Shown: one piece after another, positions 7,557-17,444 of the stretch
How the letters are laid out: the number at the start of each line of letters is the position of its first letter
Position numbering within the stretch: position 1 is the first letter of the stretch
Source: Desulforapulum autotrophicum
GTDB lineage: Bacteria; Desulfobacterota; Desulfobacteria; Desulfobacterales; Desulfolunaceae
Length of the DNA stretch: 64,000 nucleotides
Direction of reading: 5' to 3'
NCBI GenBank assembly: GCA_020723285.1
Contig: DYJE01000005.1
Span: 1-64,000 of the forward strand
Notes under the pieces: model-generated
Seen by the model: only the letters and a program-made list of their open reading frames with translations
Databases searched by the model: none
Told to the model about the DNA's origin: nothing
Program-made: the position numbers and the translations under genes

Positions 7557-9188
7557 ATGAAGCGTTTTTGTTCGGCGGTCCTGACCGCCATGGTCCTGTT
7601 TTGCGCATCGGCCGCCGTGGCCGAGGAAGAGCCGGCACCTGCCGGACCTGTTGAAACACCGGCCCCGGCCGTTGAGCCGGAGGTCGAAAAACCCAGTCCC
7701 TGGAGCGTAAGGGGACGGTCCGAATCCGTTGTGGAATGGAAAAACGACAGCACCGCAAACAACGAAACCACCTTTCGCCAGGAACTGTCCGTCGGTATCA
7801 GCCGGAATGAAAAGGCATCCTCCATGGGACTGGATATCAGCGGCCGTGCCACGAACAACGAGACGGTGGATGAAAAAGACGCCCGTCTTCTGTACCTTCA
7901 CGGCTATTATAAAAACAATGGGAATCAGGCGGAAATAGGGGACGTGGCGGCCTCGTTCAATCCCCTGGTGATCAGTGCCTCCCTCAAAGGGACCAAACTC
8001 AGCCATCAGTCGGGTGATACAGTCACGGGCTGGAACGCCAGCCTGATCGGCGGGGTCCAGAAAGCCGGATGGGACGAACTTTTCGAAACGAACAGCCAGG
8101 AACCTTACGACCGGTACATCGTCAGCGCCAGCACCGACCGGTTTTTCGGCCCCGGCCGGCAGATTTCCTTGTCCACCGCCTTTGTCACGGACAGCGACTA
8201 TTCGGGCGGCGACGATCCCCTGGCCCTGACCACAGGGCCTGCGGAAGCCGTCACCGTGGGGGCCTCCTGGGACTGGCGGTTCAACCGTTACTTCAAAACC
8301 CGGGGAGAGGCGGCCATGACCCGCTGTGATGCCAACACGGATGACAGCCAGTCCTCCGACAACGCGGGCGCGGTGAGGTTCAAGCTGATGACCGTACCCC
8401 ACTCCCGCTACCTGAAAAGTGACTTTTATTACGAACGCATCGATACGGATTTCACCCCGTTCACCGCATCCGCAGCACCGGACCGCGAAAAGTACGAAAA
8501 CGACACGACCCTGATGGTCAGCCGCACAGCCAAAATCCGCCTGACGCTGAAGCAGAGCCGGGACAATCTGGACGGTTCACTGGGCGACGCCCAGACCATC
8601 CGGGACGGGGTGACGGACCTTACCTTGCGCCCCGACTGGCTGAAACGGGGCGAATGCTCGGTAAGACAGCAGATGAAACACACCGAAGGCCGGGGAACGG
8701 ATCAGGCCATCGCCATCTCTCAGGTGGATTTCTCCATCCGGCCCGCCAGCGGCTGGAAGTATGGCCTGGGTTTTATCTATACCGACATCGATGAGGACAC
8801 CCAGGGCATGGAGGACCAGGATATCTACACCGTGCGGAACACTCTGGGCTGGACCCGGACGTTTGCCAGCGACCATCAGTTCCGTTCAACCCTCCGCATC
8901 GACACCAACCGGATCAACCGGAATTCGGGCGACCAGAATTCCCTGGGTGGAAAAATCGACCTGGGTTACGACGCGGGCACCACCTGGTCGGCCGATTTTT
9001 CAGCCACCACCCGTGAAACCTACCGGGACGCGGCCGATGACAGCGAATACACAGCCTATGAGATCAGCGGCAGTTACCATCCCGGCGGCGACCGGTCCAG
9101 GGCGGTCCGCATCAACGCGGCCCGGCGTGACACCGATTCCGGAACCACCGAAGAGACGGCCAGGATATCCTATATTTTTTCTTTTTAG
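7557..9188 (+). CDS. Outer-membrane beta-barrel protein
   Basis: A 543-residue protein with a signal peptide (cleavage near AVA-EEE) and a short acidic/Pro-rich linker. About 480 residues follow of alternating polar/hydrophobic beta-strand segments, such as FRQELSVGIS and QISLSTAFV. The chain ends in ARISYIFSF, and a terminal aromatic residue is typical of BAM-inserted barrels. The start is fixed by MKRFCSAV after GGGGGGAG. No family name can be assigned from sequence alone. It lies 23 bp upstream of the giant secreted protein in the same direction, so it could be a conduit or surface anchor for it, which is inference. Confidence 0.75.
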   Translation: MKRFCSAVLTAMVLFCASAAVAEEEPAPAGPVETPAPAVEPEVEKPSPWSVRGRSESVVEWKNDSTANNETTFRQELSVGISRNEKASSMGLDISGRATNNETVDEKDARLLYLHGYYKNNGNQAEIGDVAASFNPLVISASLKGTKLSHQSGDTVTGWNASLIGGVQKAGWDELFETNSQEPYDRYIVSASTDRFFGPGRQISLSTAFVTDSDYSGGDDPLALTTGPAEAVTVGASWDWRFNRYFKTRGEAAMTRCDANTDDSQSSDNAGAVRFKLMTVPHSRYLKSDFYYERIDTDFTPFTASAAPDREKYENDTTLMVSRTAKIRLTLKQSRDNLDGSLGDAQTIRDGVTDLTLRPDWLKRGECSVRQQMKHTEGRGTDQAIAISQVDFSIRPASGWKYGLGFIYTDIDEDTQGMEDQDIYTVRNTLGWTRTFASDHQFRSTLRIDTNRINRNSGDQNSLGGKIDLGYDAGTTWSADFSATTRETYRDAADDSEYTAYEISGSYHPGGDRSRAVRINAARRDTDSGTTEETARISYIFSF

Positions 9189-9211
9189 ATCATCAAACGC
9201 GGGGTGACGGC

Positions 9212-12200
9212 ATGATCCACCGATACACACGTTGGGGCCTTTTCTTTTTTCTGTCAGGTCTTTTGTTTCTGTCCGGCGGGTCGGACGTCTTTGCCTACGA
9301 AGGCGACGACCTGGGCTTTATCGACGCCATAACCGTCAATGACCGTCACTTCGAGGATCTGGATGAAAACCGCATCGTGTTTTATCCCGAAGACCTTGTG
9401 AACGGTGAAGTTGTCATCCGGGGGCTTCTGGAACAAGAAAAAAAGGACATCCCTCTCACGTCCCTGGCTGTGGAAGTGACATTCGACGGGGGGAAAAGCT
9501 GGAAAAAAGCCGAAGGGAACGCCAGATGGACCGTGAAATTCAGACCTGAACTGGAGCGGGAGTATGCCTTCGCAGTGCGGGTGGTCAAGGCCGCCGTGGA
9601 AACCAGACCCCCTTCATCCGGCCCGGAGATGCTCCGGCTGGGTATCGGCCAGTTCACCCTCATGGCCCAGGCCCGTGAGACCAACGGACGCCTCAGCGGA
9701 ACCGGCGTGATTCACCTGGGATTTCTCAACAGCTACCTGCCCGGGGAGCTGCTGGCACGTTCGGGGGGGGAGGGTCCGGGCACAGCGGGAAAACCGGACA
9801 TGGCCAGTGGAATTCCGGTTTCCTTCAACGGCCTGAAACTGGACAGCTCCCGCAGCCGGGTCACCGAAGGGGAGATCCTGAAGACGGCCGCCTTCGACAT
9901 CCCACTCTCCGCCCGATCCCTTCTTTGCATCCGCTCCCTGAAACTCTCGCCCAATGGCGCAAGCCTCTCCGGCCGTTTCAACTATATGGGCGACATTTCC
10001 CTGCCCACGGTCCCGGTGAACGACCTGGCCTTCACCCTTTCCGGAATCACGGGCACCGTCAACTACCGTCCCATGAAGCCCGTCAGCATCCCCCTTTTCA
10101 GCGGCGCGTTTCTGACCACCGTGAAGCTCACCTCCATCGCCCTCGGCATCGACACGGCGGCGATGTCAGTGTCCATCCGCGACATGGATCTGTCCCTTGT
10201 TTTTGGCAGCAGCTTCGGAACCGTGAAGCCCCAGAAGGTGGCTCTGATGAATGGTGCCTACCGCTGGGGGCGTCTGGTGCCGGGCCATGCGCCGTCTGTC
10301 CTCACAATCCCCGGCACCCCGGTCACGGTCCGGGACATCGGGGGAACCCTCGACAAAGGTTTCGGCGGCCTGACACTTTCCGGCACCCTGTCCATCCCCT
10401 CGTACAGCGGGAAAACCCTGGACCTTGACCTTACCAGGCTGTCGGATCTGCGCATCGATTCCGAAGGTGTCTCCACCGTCAGGCCCATCGCGCTCAAGAA
10501 CTTGAATCAGACCTTCTCTCTGGGCGGATTCGATGCGGGGCTGCGGGAACTGATGCTGGACATCCGAAACAACGGGGTCAGCGGGTCGATGAAGGGCGAA
10601 CTTTCCCTGAAACGGCTGGGCGGTGCGAAACTCCGGTTCATCGCAGACATCGGAAACCGGGGCATCGGAACCCTGACAGCGGATTTCAAGGACGCCGGGA
10701 AAACCCTGTCCATCCCGTCCTTTGCCGACCTGACCCTCGCGTCCGCCAGCATCGGCGTGTCCGGCAAGGGCGGACTTGCCGTGGCGCTCGACGGGTCCCT
10801 TGCCCTGACCAACCCGGCCCTCGTCTCCCTTCGAAAGGACACGGCCATCACGGCCGTTGACCGGGAAGGCGCGTATTACGCCCGGATGGGAAAAACCACG
10901 GTTTCAAACACGGTGGCCGATGTTCAGGGCAAGGCCTCCGAAGAATTAAATAGCGGCCGGGGCCTGACGAAAGAGGCCCTTTCAGGAGGCAAAGCCGCTG
11001 TGTCCGCAGGCGCGGATTTTGTGTTCCGTGAACTGACCGTCACCCCAGACGGCATCCGCCTGCCCGACAATCTCAGCGGCTGGCGCACCCTGTCAACGCC
11101 CCTCACCGCCCAGGTGGAGGCCATGAACCTTTCGGCGGACGGCTGGGGCCTGGGAACCGACGCCAAGGGCCTTTGGGCCGGAATCAAAGGGTCGGTGGCA
11201 ACCAAGGGCTCCAAAGCCTCAGGCGCTGCGGCCAGCGTCGCCTTCTACACCGACGGGTCATACAACATACTGGATTTCAAGGCCAACACCACCCTCACCC
11301 TCGGCGGATTCCTGCTGTACACCGATGTGGCCCTGGCCGGAGGGTCCATCACGGGCAGCGGCCGGATCGTGTCGGCCCAGCCCATGCCGTCTCTGCCGGG
11401 TGCACTCAAGGACAGCCAGGGCCGGTTGAACCTGGATGTGCGTTTTTCGGATCTTGACGTCAATCCCACGACCCTCGCCGTCATCGCCGGGTCCATCGAG
11501 GTGCCGGTGGACGTGACATTGCCCTTTGACATGGCGGACATCACGCTCTCCAGACTGACCTTTTCACCGCAGTCCGCCCTGGCCGACGGCCGGGTCTTTC
11601 TGAAAGGCCTGCCGGGCATCGAGGGAATCTCCCTGTCCAACGTGGCTCTTTCAGCCGGCGGATTCAGCGCCACGGCGTCATACACACCCAAAAATCCCCT
11701 GGTGTACAGCTTTTTCCAGGGCCCTTACGCCCTGACCGCCGTGTTCAGGGGCATGGACCTGTCGTTCAGCACCCTTGACAACCGATTTTCCATCACCCGG
11801 CTGGACGCCTTCCTTGAAACCGGAGAAGCCTACGATTCCAAACGGTTTATTCTGGGTGTGAAAAACAACCTTTTGGCCTGGGGCAACACCCTTGCCGCCG
11901 GTGCGGGTGACGCTGCACAGAATGCCACCCTGAGGATTCCGGGCGGTCTGTGTGTGATCGAAAATCCCGGCGGGATTCTGTCGCTCAGGGATGCCGCAAG
12001 TGTCAACATCACAGGAAACATCGTGGTGCCGGGCCTTGATGGATTTTCCCTGACCATTCCCGACACGGCTCCGCTGACGGTGTCGGCCAGGGGCATCAGC
12101 ACCCGCGCCGACATCGTGCTCGACCGCCTGAGCCAGAAACTGAGTTTCGAAGGGTTCCCGGCGGCAATCCGGCGGTTTTCCATGAACATCAGTCAGAATG

Positions 12201-15200
12201 TGGTCAAAGCCTCCTTTGCATCCGATGTCACGTTGGAAAGCTTCGGCGGAGTGACCCTGGGGATCAAGGGAGTCATCGGCAACCAGGGCATTCGAAGCGT
12301 GACCCTTGAGTCGGATCTTCCTTCGCTTAAAACATCCATCCGCGGATTTGCCGACATCGATCTGAAGAACATCCGGGTCGGATACGGGGAAAACGGCTTT
12401 CACGTCGACTTTGATTCGGACATCCGCTTGACCAGCACGGCCCTCACGGGGTTCACCGACAGCGCGGCCGCCGCCGAAGGTGAGGCCCGGTCCAAAGCGC
12501 GGGCCATCGTTCTTCAGAACGTCAGCATTTTCAAGGATTTCATCTCGCTTCCAGACAATGTTGAGGGCTGGCATGATCTGGCCCCTCACGCCGCGGGGGC
12601 CATCGGCGGGGTGAATCTCGCCCTTGCCGAGTGGGGGGCGGGCACCGAAGGAAACCGCCTGTGGGTGGGATTGAAGGGACGCGCCGGAGGAGAAGGAACA
12701 GGGTCTGACGCTGCGGCCTCGGTCACGGCGCAGTTTTTCACCGACGGCAGCTTCCGGATTCTTGATTTCGACTTTGCAGGCATGTTCACTTTCGGCCCCT
12801 TCAAGCTCCTCACCGATGCCAGCGTGAGCAACGGCAAACTGTCCGGGTCGGGCAGCCTGATCACCGAAACTCCCCTGTCGGACCAGGCCATCGCCTGTCT
12901 TCCGGCTTTTCTCATCGACGCACGGACAAAAACCCTCAATGCCGCCGTATCGTTTCAGAACCTTGCGGTCACAGAGGCCCGGAAAATGATCACCGGCGGA
13001 ACGATCGCCCTTGAGCAGCAGTTCTCCATCGCCGTTCCCGGCATACCCGCCATGGATATTTCGAAACTGGGCTTCACCACCGAGGGCATCGGCCTTGACG
13101 GTGTGATGGATATCCCGTCCATCGGGGGCATGGTGTCTGTTCCTTCGTTCCGTTTCCGGAACCTGAAACTGGGTCTTGGCGGGTTTTCAGGCATCGCCAG
13201 CCTCGAAACCGCCTTTGAGACCCCTTTTGATGTTCCTGTCATCGACAACCTGGGCATCGCCCTGAAACTGAATTCCATAAGTCTCCGGATCAACTGGGAC
13301 AAACCGGGGATCGACAAATTCTCCTTTGCCGGGATCAGCGGCTACCTGGATTTCGGTACCGTGTTTGCCGCCACCGACGCCCTGAAAAACCAGACTCTGA
13401 GGTTTGTGAACAACGCCCTTTCCATCGACATCCCGGAAGTCAGGTTCCCCGGAACAAACCTTGCCCTTTCAGCTCTTTCCGCAATCCTTGACATCTCCGG
13501 CAATCTTCCGAAAATCCGTTTCAACAGGGCCAGCCTGAACCTTCCTTTTTACGACGAAGTGCTGACCATCGCGGGAAGCGGCCTGTCCATCGACGCGTCG
13601 GGCCTTTCCGGGACCTTTGCCATGGATGCCGTAAACGGCCCCCTGACCTTGAACCGGTTCGGGTTCAATGCCCGTCTCAAAGGATTGTCCGTTGAATTTT
13701 CAGACACCCTGATCACACGCGGGACCTTTGATCTCGGTCTCAAGGTCGACCGGTTCTTCAATCTGGCTTTCGACGTGTCCGGCCGCCTGTCCATGGACGG
13801 TATCAGCGACATCCGCCTTGCCGTGGACCCGTCGGCCATTCCCAAGGTCAACGCCTGCGGCATTGCCGACATCTCCCTGAACTCCCTGGACATCGGATAT
13901 CTGGAAGGTGAAGGTGTCTTCATCAACCTGGAGCCGGTGTTCGACATCACCCACGCCGCTCTGGCTTCCCTCGACGCCTTGACCATGAACAATGTGAAAG
14001 TCTACAAAGACAGGATTTCCGTGGAGGGTGCCGCCATTTCCCAGAGCCTTTCCAACATGGATTTCGACCTGGGTCCGGCCAGTGTGTCCCTGAAACGGGT
14101 GGGTCTGGCCCTCACGGGCCAGGACCTGTCGTTCAGCATCGGAGGCAATATCAAGCTGGCGGACCTGTGCACCGCCGGGGCCGACATCAGCCTCAGCCGG
14201 TCAGGCTTGAGTGTTCAGGGCATCGAGCTTGCCTACCAGAAACCGGGCATCAATCTGGGCGGCCTGCTGGAATGGTCCGACGGCCGTTTCAGGTCTGCCG
14301 TGAACATGGCCGTGGCCGATGCGTTCCACTTTGACGGGGACATCACCATCGGCCGTGAAAAAACCGAGACAGCGTCTTTTTCCTACTGGCGGGTGGACAT
14401 CCGCTTCCCTGCGGCCATTCCCCTGACGCCCCTGCCCCTTAGCATCTACAAAGTCGGAGGCGGGCTGGCCTACCACATGAAAGCCGAGACCGGAGTGTCG
14501 GCCACCAGCCCCGTCACGTTCAAGCCCGACGGCAATACGGAATTCGTTTTCATCGCCAACACCCAGCTGGGCACCACCGCCGACAACGGGTTTTCATGGC
14601 ACGGGGATTTCAAGCTCGTGGTGGACCCTGCCCGTTTCCATATCCTGTTCAAAGGGGATTCCTACGTGATGTGCACGCGGGAAGAGACTCCAGCCAACCG
14701 CAGACTGAGCGCCATGATCGAAATGGGTGCCTCGCCCATGCTTTTCCACCTTTCCGCCACGGCCCAGCTGGCTGAAACCCGAGGCTCCGTGGAACTGTTC
14801 AAGGTGGCGGGGATGTTCGACATCCTGTTTGCCCAGGACGACTGGCATATCCATGTGGGCACCCGGGAAAACAAACTGTCCGTGTCCGCCATCAACCATA
14901 TCTTCAGCGGCCAGGGCTATGTGATGATCGATTCGTCGGGCCTGATGCTGGGGGTGAGCAAAGAGTTCAATGTCAGCGAATCCGTGGCCTGTTTTTACGG
15001 CAAGCTCTACGGGGGCGCGTCCCTCGACCTCCTGGCCAGCGTCCGTCCGTTTTTTATCGACGCCGAAGGCAAAATCTGGGTGGGCATCGAAGCCGGAGTC
15101 GAGGCCCTTGGGGAAAAATTCGAGATTTTCGATGCCTACGGGTCCCTGGACATGAAGATCAGGTGTCCTGATCCCACCTACGTCCGGGTCAAGGCGAAAT

Positions 15201-17431
15201 TCAAGTATTCCTTTCTGGACGGCTGGGTTTCGGGCACGTACAAGATGACGTTCTGGCTGCCTGACAAACCCGAGGAAGCCAAGTCGGACAAGCTCAGTTT
15301 TCCGCTGATCAGCTTCCTGTCGCCTGACAACAACGGATCGGATATTTCACGGATCACCCGGTTTGAGCTGAACACGTCTCTGCCCATCGACGAGGTGGTT
15401 CGCCTGGACAACGGCAACCAGTACGTCCTCAGGATCGTGGATTCGGTGGAACCGGGCGAGACCAGCATCGGTCCGGTCAAGCTTTACAAGTACATCAATG
15501 TGTACGACAGTTCCAACGTTTACAACGCCATGGCTGTGACCGACGCCAGCGGAGCCCGGCTGCCGAGGGTGGTGGGCGGCGTTCTGGATGTGGACACCCT
15601 CGTGATCCAGTCCTTTGACCAGCTGAAACGGAACCACACTTACAAACTGAAAGCCCAGGCCCACCTGATCCGGTTGAACGACAAGGCTCTGCCGGGGAAG
15701 ATCGATTTTTCGTCGACGGACCTGAAAACGGTGATCGCCGGAATCGAATACATCGAGCCTCCCATCGTCAACACGTTTCGCACGGCGGATTCGGCGGACC
15801 TTGCATCGGCCCGGGATATCATTGAATCGGTGTATCCGAACTACGCGAGCCCGGTGGTCTACCCGGATACGGAAGTCCGGGTCACCTACCGGGTTCCAGC
15901 CGGAGGTCAGGCCCTGTCCATGACCAACAAACACTATGTTCTGGATCCTCTGAAGCGGGTGGTGGTTTCACCCGCCCAGTGGAAACAGGGCCTCGGCACC
16001 ACCGACGACATCATGGCCACTGAGCAGTATGTCAAATTCGTGAAGCCCCAGACGCCCCTCAATCCTGTGGCGGCCTGGATGGACAAACAGACCGGGGAAC
16101 TCCGGGAGCCTCTTTTTGTCGACGGTGCGGAAGTGAACCCCTTTACCGGAGCCGCCGTCACCCCTTCGTCATCGGCGCCCGCCCCAGAATCAAGCGGCTC
16201 CGTCTCCAAGGGCACGAGGGGACGTTACAGCCTGTCCCAGAACACCCCGAACCTGGGTTCGGCGGGATACGCCGCAGGCCTGGGCCTCGCCTCCGGGACC
16301 CTTGAGCGGTATGAACGGAAAATGCTGACGACTTACTACATCCAGATCAAGGACCCCGCCGACAAAGACATCGTGTACCAGAACAGGTTCGAAATCGCGG
16401 CCCGTGAGGACGGGGGCGGCAACGCGGATATCATCGGCGGCATGGTTGAGGACAACTCCAGCGAAGGCAACGACCCGTTCAATATCGTGATGATCATCAA
16501 CGCCCTTTACAGCGAAGACACCCGTGCCCGCAGCGATTACGAGCAGCGGCACAATGCCTTCAAAGACTCCCTTTTTGCACGGTTCATGAGCCGGGAGTTC
16601 AGTGACGGAGGCCCTGGGTGCCTGTCCCAGCTGGCAGCGCTGCCACCTCAAAGCGCCCATTATTTCGACGCGGACAGCGCGGCCCACCGCCATCCCAAGC
16701 AGAGTTGCTATCCGGGAACCTGCGGCTACGGAGGCACCTGCACCCATTGCTATCCGGACGGGTATACCTACGATTACGGGTATTCCCCTCCGCCTGAGAG
16801 CAGCCTTCCGGCGTTTTCCGACATGCTGGCCTGCCCGGATTTCCTGCGGGAATACGAACTCTGGCTGATGAACAATCCCGAGCCCCGGAATTACCATGCC
16901 TATGGGGCTCCCGATGACATCATGTTCTACTTTGACACCGAAAGGCCCCTCAACTGGGACGCCCTGGACCTGAAATTCGACATCCGTTTCGGGGAAATCA
17001 TCAGCCAGGTCTCCAACCGTACCCTGAATATCGGCACCTATTCGTTCCACCGGGGTGATTACACCATTTTAAGCCAGCCCGAGAGTCTCAGCCACATCAT
17101 CCGGATTCCCATCGCGGCCCTGATGCCCGCGGACAAGGCCCAGGATTATATGGAGTTTGTCAACAGCGACGTCACCACTGCAAACATCATGGGCCATGCG
17201 GCGGTGTCCCTCTGGGCCGTCGAATCCTACCAGGCCCAGAACGGAGCCATTGCAACCCGGGCAACGACCCGGCTGAACTCCTGGATGTTCAACCTCGAAC
17301 GGGGGAGAACGGGTGAAGGATACCCCTGCCGGAATTGTCAGACTTACGGGTACGGGGCCACCTATTGTTACGACACGACCTGCTATACGAGGACGGATCC
17401 CCATTTCGTGCTCAGCAATTCACAACACTAA
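9212..17431 (+). CDS. Giant (2739-residue) secreted superrepeat protein
   Basis: A signal peptide (residues 1-28, ending VFA-YEG) leads into about 2000 residues of short amphipathic beta segments. Superrepeats of roughly 490-500 residues are visible. LPDNLSGW near residue 617 and LPDNVEGW near 1113 each precede a similar sequence of about 100 residues (GLGTD..LWAGIKG; GAGTEGNRLWVGLKG), with a diverged third copy near 1591. The repeats resemble long lipid-transfer or beta-helix/AsmA-like proteins in texture, but I cannot name the family. Residues about 2000-2480 are non-repetitive. The last 240 residues contain two Cys/Tyr/Gly-rich patches (CGYGGTCTHCYPDGY near 2507; CRNCQTYGYGATYC near the end) that may bind metal or form disulfides. 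The gene is flanked by a barrel gene and a fibronectin-type protein. Confidence 0.85.
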   Translation: MIHRYTRWGLFFFLSGLLFLSGGSDVFAYEGDDLGFIDAITVNDRHFEDLDENRIVFYPEDLVNGEVVIRGLLEQEKKDIPLTSLAVEVTFDGGKSWKKAEGNARWTVKFRPELEREYAFAVRVVKAAVETRPPSSGPEMLRLGIGQFTLMAQARETNGRLSGTGVIHLGFLNSYLPGELLARSGGEGPGTAGKPDMASGIPVSFNGLKLDSSRSRVTEGEILKTAAFDIPLSARSLLCIRSLKLSPNGASLSGRFNYMGDISLPTVPVNDLAFTLSGITGTVNYRPMKPVSIPLFSGAFLTTVKLTSIALGIDTAAMSVSIRDMDLSLVFGSSFGTVKPQKVALMNGAYRWGRLVPGHAPSVLTIPGTPVTVRDIGGTLDKGFGGLTLSGTLSIPSYSGKTLDLDLTRLSDLRIDSEGVSTVRPIALKNLNQTFSLGGFDAGLRELMLDIRNNGVSGSMKGELSLKRLGGAKLRFIADIGNRGIGTLTADFKDAGKTLSIPSFADLTLASASIGVSGKGGLAVALDGSLALTNPALVSLRKDTAITAVDREGAYYARMGKTTVSNTVADVQGKASEELNSGRGLTKEALSGGKAAVSAGADFVFRELTVTPDGIRLPDNLSGWRTLSTPLTAQVEAMNLSADGWGLGTDAKGLWAGIKGSVATKGSKASGAAASVAFYTDGSYNILDFKANTTLTLGGFLLYTDVALAGGSITGSGRIVSAQPMPSLPGALKDSQGRLNLDVRFSDLDVNPTTLAVIAGSIEVPVDVTLPFDMADITLSRLTFSPQSALADGRVFLKGLPGIEGISLSNVALSAGGFSATASYTPKNPLVYSFFQGPYALTAVFRGMDLSFSTLDNRFSITRLDAFLETGEAYDSKRFILGVKNNLLAWGNTLAAGAGDAAQNATLRIPGGLCVIENPGGILSLRDAASVNITGNIVVPGLDGFSLTIPDTAPLTVSARGISTRADIVLDRLSQKLSFEGFPAAIRRFSMNISQNVVKASFASDVTLESFGGVTLGIKGVIGNQGIRSVTLESDLPSLKTSIRGFADIDLKNIRVGYGENGFHVDFDSDIRLTSTALTGFTDSAAAAEGEARSKARAIVLQNVSIFKDFISLPDNVEGWHDLAPHAAGAIGGVNLALAEWGAGTEGNRLWVGLKGRAGGEGTGSDAAASVTAQFFTDGSFRILDFDFAGMFTFGPFKLLTDASVSNGKLSGSGSLITETPLSDQAIACLPAFLIDARTKTLNAAVSFQNLAVTEARKMITGGTIALEQQFSIAVPGIPAMDISKLGFTTEGIGLDGVMDIPSIGGMVSVPSFRFRNLKLGLGGFSGIASLETAFETPFDVPVIDNLGIALKLNSISLRINWDKPGIDKFSFAGISGYLDFGTVFAATDALKNQTLRFVNNALSIDIPEVRFPGTNLALSALSAILDISGNLPKIRFNRASLNLPFYDEVLTIAGSGLSIDASGLSGTFAMDAVNGPLTLNRFGFNARLKGLSVEFSDTLITRGTFDLGLKVDRFFNLAFDVSGRLSMDGISDIRLAVDPSAIPKVNACGIADISLNSLDIGYLEGEGVFINLEPVFDITHAALASLDALTMNNVKVYKDRISVEGAAISQSLSNMDFDLGPASVSLKRVGLALTGQDLSFSIGGNIKLADLCTAGADISLSRSGLSVQGIELAYQKPGINLGGLLEWSDGRFRSAVNMAVADAFHFDGDITIGREKTETASFSYWRVDIRFPAAIPLTPLPLSIYKVGGGLAYHMKAETGVSATSPVTFKPDGNTEFVFIANTQLGTTADNGFSWHGDFKLVVDPARFHILFKGDSYVMCTREETPANRRLSAMIEMGASPMLFHLSATAQLAETRGSVELFKVAGMFDILFAQDDWHIHVGTRENKLSVSAINHIFSGQGYVMIDSSGLMLGVSKEFNVSESVACFYGKLYGGASLDLLASVRPFFIDAEGKIWVGIEAGVEALGEKFEIFDAYGSLDMKIRCPDPTYVRVKAKFKYSFLDGWVSGTYKMTFWLPDKPEEAKSDKLSFPLISFLSPDNNGSDISRITRFELNTSLPIDEVVRLDNGNQYVLRIVDSVEPGETSIGPVKLYKYINVYDSSNVYNAMAVTDASGARLPRVVGGVLDVDTLVIQSFDQLKRNHTYKLKAQAHLIRLNDKALPGKIDFSSTDLKTVIAGIEYIEPPIVNTFRTADSADLASARDIIESVYPNYASPVVYPDTEVRVTYRVPAGGQALSMTNKHYVLDPLKRVVVSPAQWKQGLGTTDDIMATEQYVKFVKPQTPLNPVAAWMDKQTGELREPLFVDGAEVNPFTGAAVTPSSSAPAPESSGSVSKGTRGRYSLSQNTPNLGSAGYAAGLGLASGTLERYERKMLTTYYIQIKDPADKDIVYQNRFEIAAREDGGGNADIIGGMVEDNSSEGNDPFNIVMIINALYSEDTRARSDYEQRHNAFKDSLFARFMSREFSDGGPGCLSQLAALPPQSAHYFDADSAAHRHPKQSCYPGTCGYGGTCTHCYPDGYTYDYGYSPPPESSLPAFSDMLACPDFLREYELWLMNNPEPRNYHAYGAPDDIMFYFDTERPLNWDALDLKFDIRFGEIISQVSNRTLNIGTYSFHRGDYTILSQPESLSHIIRIPIAALMPADKAQDYMEFVNSDVTTANIMGHAAVSLWAVESYQAQNGAIATRATTRLNSWMFNLERGRTGEGYPCRNCQTYGYGATYCYDTTCYTRTDPHFVLSNSQH

Positions 17432-17444
17432 GGAAAACAGGAAT